64,000 nucleotides of DNA from Streptomyces puniciscabiei (GTDB lineage Bacteria > Actinomycetota > Actinomycetes > Streptomycetales > Streptomycetaceae). The translations under genes and the position numbers were made by a program. Numbering within the stretch: position 1 is the first letter of the stretch; every line of letters begins with the position of its first letter. This document shows, piece after piece, positions 62,599 through 64,000 of this stretch. The stretch covers positions 868,001-932,000 of the forward strand of contig NZ_VFNX01000001.1 in assembly GCF_006715785.1 (NCBI RefSeq). Direction: 5' to 3'. Under the pieces are notes generated by a model. That model made no database searches. It was not told the DNA's origin and saw nothing but the letters and a program-made list of their open reading frames with translations.

Positions 62599-64000
62599 TC
62601 AGGTGAGCGACAGCCGGGGCTTCGGGGCGTCCGTGCGGCCGGTCTGCGGGCGCCTGCTGCCCGCCCGGTAGGGGGCCGGCCAGGCGACGCCGGGACCTTC
62701 GTAGCCCTGCTCGGCCGCCGCGTGCAGGGTCCAGTGCGGGTCGTACAGGTGCGGACGGCCCAGCGCGCACAGGTCGGTGCGCCCGGCGAGGATCAGGGAG
62801 TTGACGTCGTCCCAGGACGAGATCGCTCCGACGGCGATCACCGGGACACGTGCCGAGTGCCGGATCCGGTCGGCGAACGGCGTCTGGTACGACCGCCCGA
62901 ACTCCGGCCGCTCCTCGGCCACCACCTGCCCGGTGGAGACGTCGATCGCGTCGGCCCCGTGCGCGGCGAAGGCGCGGGCGATCTCCACCGCGTCCTCGGC
63001 GGTGGTGCCGCCCTCGGCCCAGTCCGTGGCCGAGATGCGGACCGTCATGGGCCGCTCCGCCGGCCACACCGCGCGTACGGCGTCGAAGACCTCCAGCGGG
63101 AACCGCAGCCGCCGCTGAAGTGAGCCGCCGTAGGCGTCGGTGCGCCGGTTGGTGAGCGGGGAGAGGAAGCCGGAGAGCAGGTAGCCGTGTGCACAGTGCA
63201 GTTCGAGGAGGTCGAAGCCGGCCCGTGCGGCCCGCCAGGCGGCCGCGGTGAACTGCTCGCGGATGTCGGTGAGCTGGGCCCGTGAGAGCTCGCGCGGCAC
63301 CTGGCTGCCCGGCTTGTACGGCAGTGGGGAGGCGGCGACGAGGGGCCAGTTGCCGCCGGGCAGCGGCTCGTCCATGCCCTCCCACATCAGTCTGGTGGAG
63401 CCCTTGCGGCCCGAGTGGCCGAGCTGTACACCGATCGCGGTGCCGGGTGCCCGGGTGTGCACGAAGTCGGTGATCCGCCGCCATGCCTCGGCCTGCCGGC
63501 CGGTGTAGAGACCGGCACAGCCCGGCGTGATGCGGCCCTCCTCGCTCACGCACACCATCTCGGTCATGACCAGACCGGCCCCGCCGAGGGCGCGGGCACC
63601 GAGGTGGACGAGGTGGAAGTCGCCGGGCACGCCGTCGGTGGCGGAGTACATGTCCATCGGCGAGACGACGACCCGGTTGCGCAGGGTCAGTCCACGCAGC
63701 CGGAACGGGGTGAACATCGGGGGTGTGCCGGGCGGGCAGCCGAACTCGCGCTCGACCGCCTCGGTGAAGTGGGCGTCGCGCAGCCTGAGGTTGTCGTGGG
63801 TGACGCGGCGGCTGCGGGTGAGCAGGTTGAAGGCGAACTGGCGGGGCGGCTGGTCCAGGTACAGCCGCAGGTTCTCGAACCATTCCAGGCTGGCCCGCGC
63901 GGCTCGCTGGGTGGAGGCGACGACGGGCTTGCGCTCCTCCTCGTAAGCCGCCAACGCACGTGGTACGTCCGGCTGTTCCTCCAGGCACGCGGCCAGGGCC
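62599..64000 (-). CDS. Bifunctional aryl-CoA FAD monooxygenase / old-yellow-enzyme reductase, partial
   Basis: The gene enters from the right edge, so the N-terminal part is missing. The visible 467 residues begin with the end of a flavin hydroxylase ([36 protein letters not shown]). They continue into a complete old-yellow-enzyme TIM barrel ([51 protein letters not shown], and [10 protein letters not shown]). This fusion is that of 2-aminobenzoyl-CoA monooxygenase/reductase and of the enzymes named bifunctional salicylyl-CoA 5-hydroxylase. It hydroxylates and then reduces the aromatic ring of the CoA ester. With the ligase, acyl-CoA dehydrogenase and RidA it forms a catabolic set. Confidence 0.87.
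   Translation of the reverse strand, partial: ALAACLEEQPDVPRALAAYEEERKPVVASTQRAARASLEWFENLRLYLDQPPRQFAFNLLTRSRRVTHDNLRLRDAHFTEAVEREFGCPPGTPPMFTPFRLRGLTLRNRVVVSPMDMYSATDGVPGDFHLVHLGARALGGAGLVMTEMVCVSEEGRITPGCAGLYTGRQAEAWRRITDFVHTRAPGTAIGVQLGHSGRKGSTRLMWEGMDEPLPGGNWPLVAASPLPYKPGSQVPRELSRAQLTDIREQFTAAAWRAARAGFDLLELHCAHGYLLSGFLSPLTNRRTDAYGGSLQRRLRFPLEVFDAVRAVWPAERPMTVRISATDWAEGGTTAEDAVEIARAFAAHGADAIDVSTGQVVAEERPEFGRSYQTPFADRIRHSARVPVIAVGAISSWDDVNSLILAGRTDLCALGRPHLYDPHWTLHAAAEQGYEGPGVAWPAPYRAGSRRPQTGRTDAPKPRLSLT

Overview
The window is high-GC actinobacterial DNA, almost certainly from a Streptomyces chromosome: strong third-position GC, Streptomyces-type Shine-Dalgarno sites, GTG starts and 4-bp start/stop overlaps. 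From memory, the left part follows the core order of Streptomyces coelicolor (dxs, xylFGH, rok7B7, ngcEFG, then acnA and the HTH-MurA gene), interrupted by accessory inserts.

Layout. 0-7 kb: deoxyxylulose-phosphate synthase, a xylose-type ABC transporter and its ROK regulator. 7-9.5 kb: an insert with a free-standing condensation-domain protein and two gene remnants that meet head to head. 9.5-12.9 kb: N-acetylglucosamine/chitobiose transporter ngcEFG. 13-17.6 kb: a TnpB remnant and a large secreted GH92 alpha-mannosidase with a palindromic operator. 18-20.7 kb: a multidomain SpoIIE phosphatase. 21-25.6 kb: aconitase and an HTH-MurA fusion, with two matching inverted repeats between them.

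25.6-41 kb is the most unusual part. After remnants of a LysR gene and an integrase comes a biosynthetic cluster without NRPS modules: MFS exporter, LuxR-type regulator, small exported peptide, two ATP-grasp ligases, a luciferase-like monooxygenase with a flavin reductase, a PhyH-type dioxygenase, and the complete 4-hydroxyphenylglycine (Hpg) set (prephenate dehydrogenase, HmaS, Hmo, HpgT), then a short-chain dehydrogenase. The inference is that Hpg is made and joined to other amino acids by ATP-grasp ligases. The exporter gene and the first ligase gene carry 79-nt leaders that are 90% identical and equally spaced.

41-45.5 kb: a CynX-type MFS protein, a Tat-exported protein of unknown function, and a cysteine hydrolase divergent from a GlxA/AraC regulator. 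45.6-50.9 kb: a tightly overlapped five-gene operon (PhyH dioxygenase, DUF6271-like protein, PLP decarboxylase, GNAT, MFS) that looks like a second small metabolite pathway. 51-56.9 kb: a das locus (dasA-dasB-dasC-dasD and a divergent DasR-type GntR regulator) with three dre-like boxes. 57-64 kb: small conserved proteins and an aromatic-CoA catabolic region (AMP-dependent ligase, PaaX-like regulator, acyl-CoA dehydrogenase, RidA and a fused FAD monooxygenase/old-yellow-enzyme protein cut by the window edge), best explained as aminobenzoyl-CoA or salicylyl-CoA degradation.

No rRNA, tRNA, CRISPR array, replication origin or intact insertion sequence was seen.
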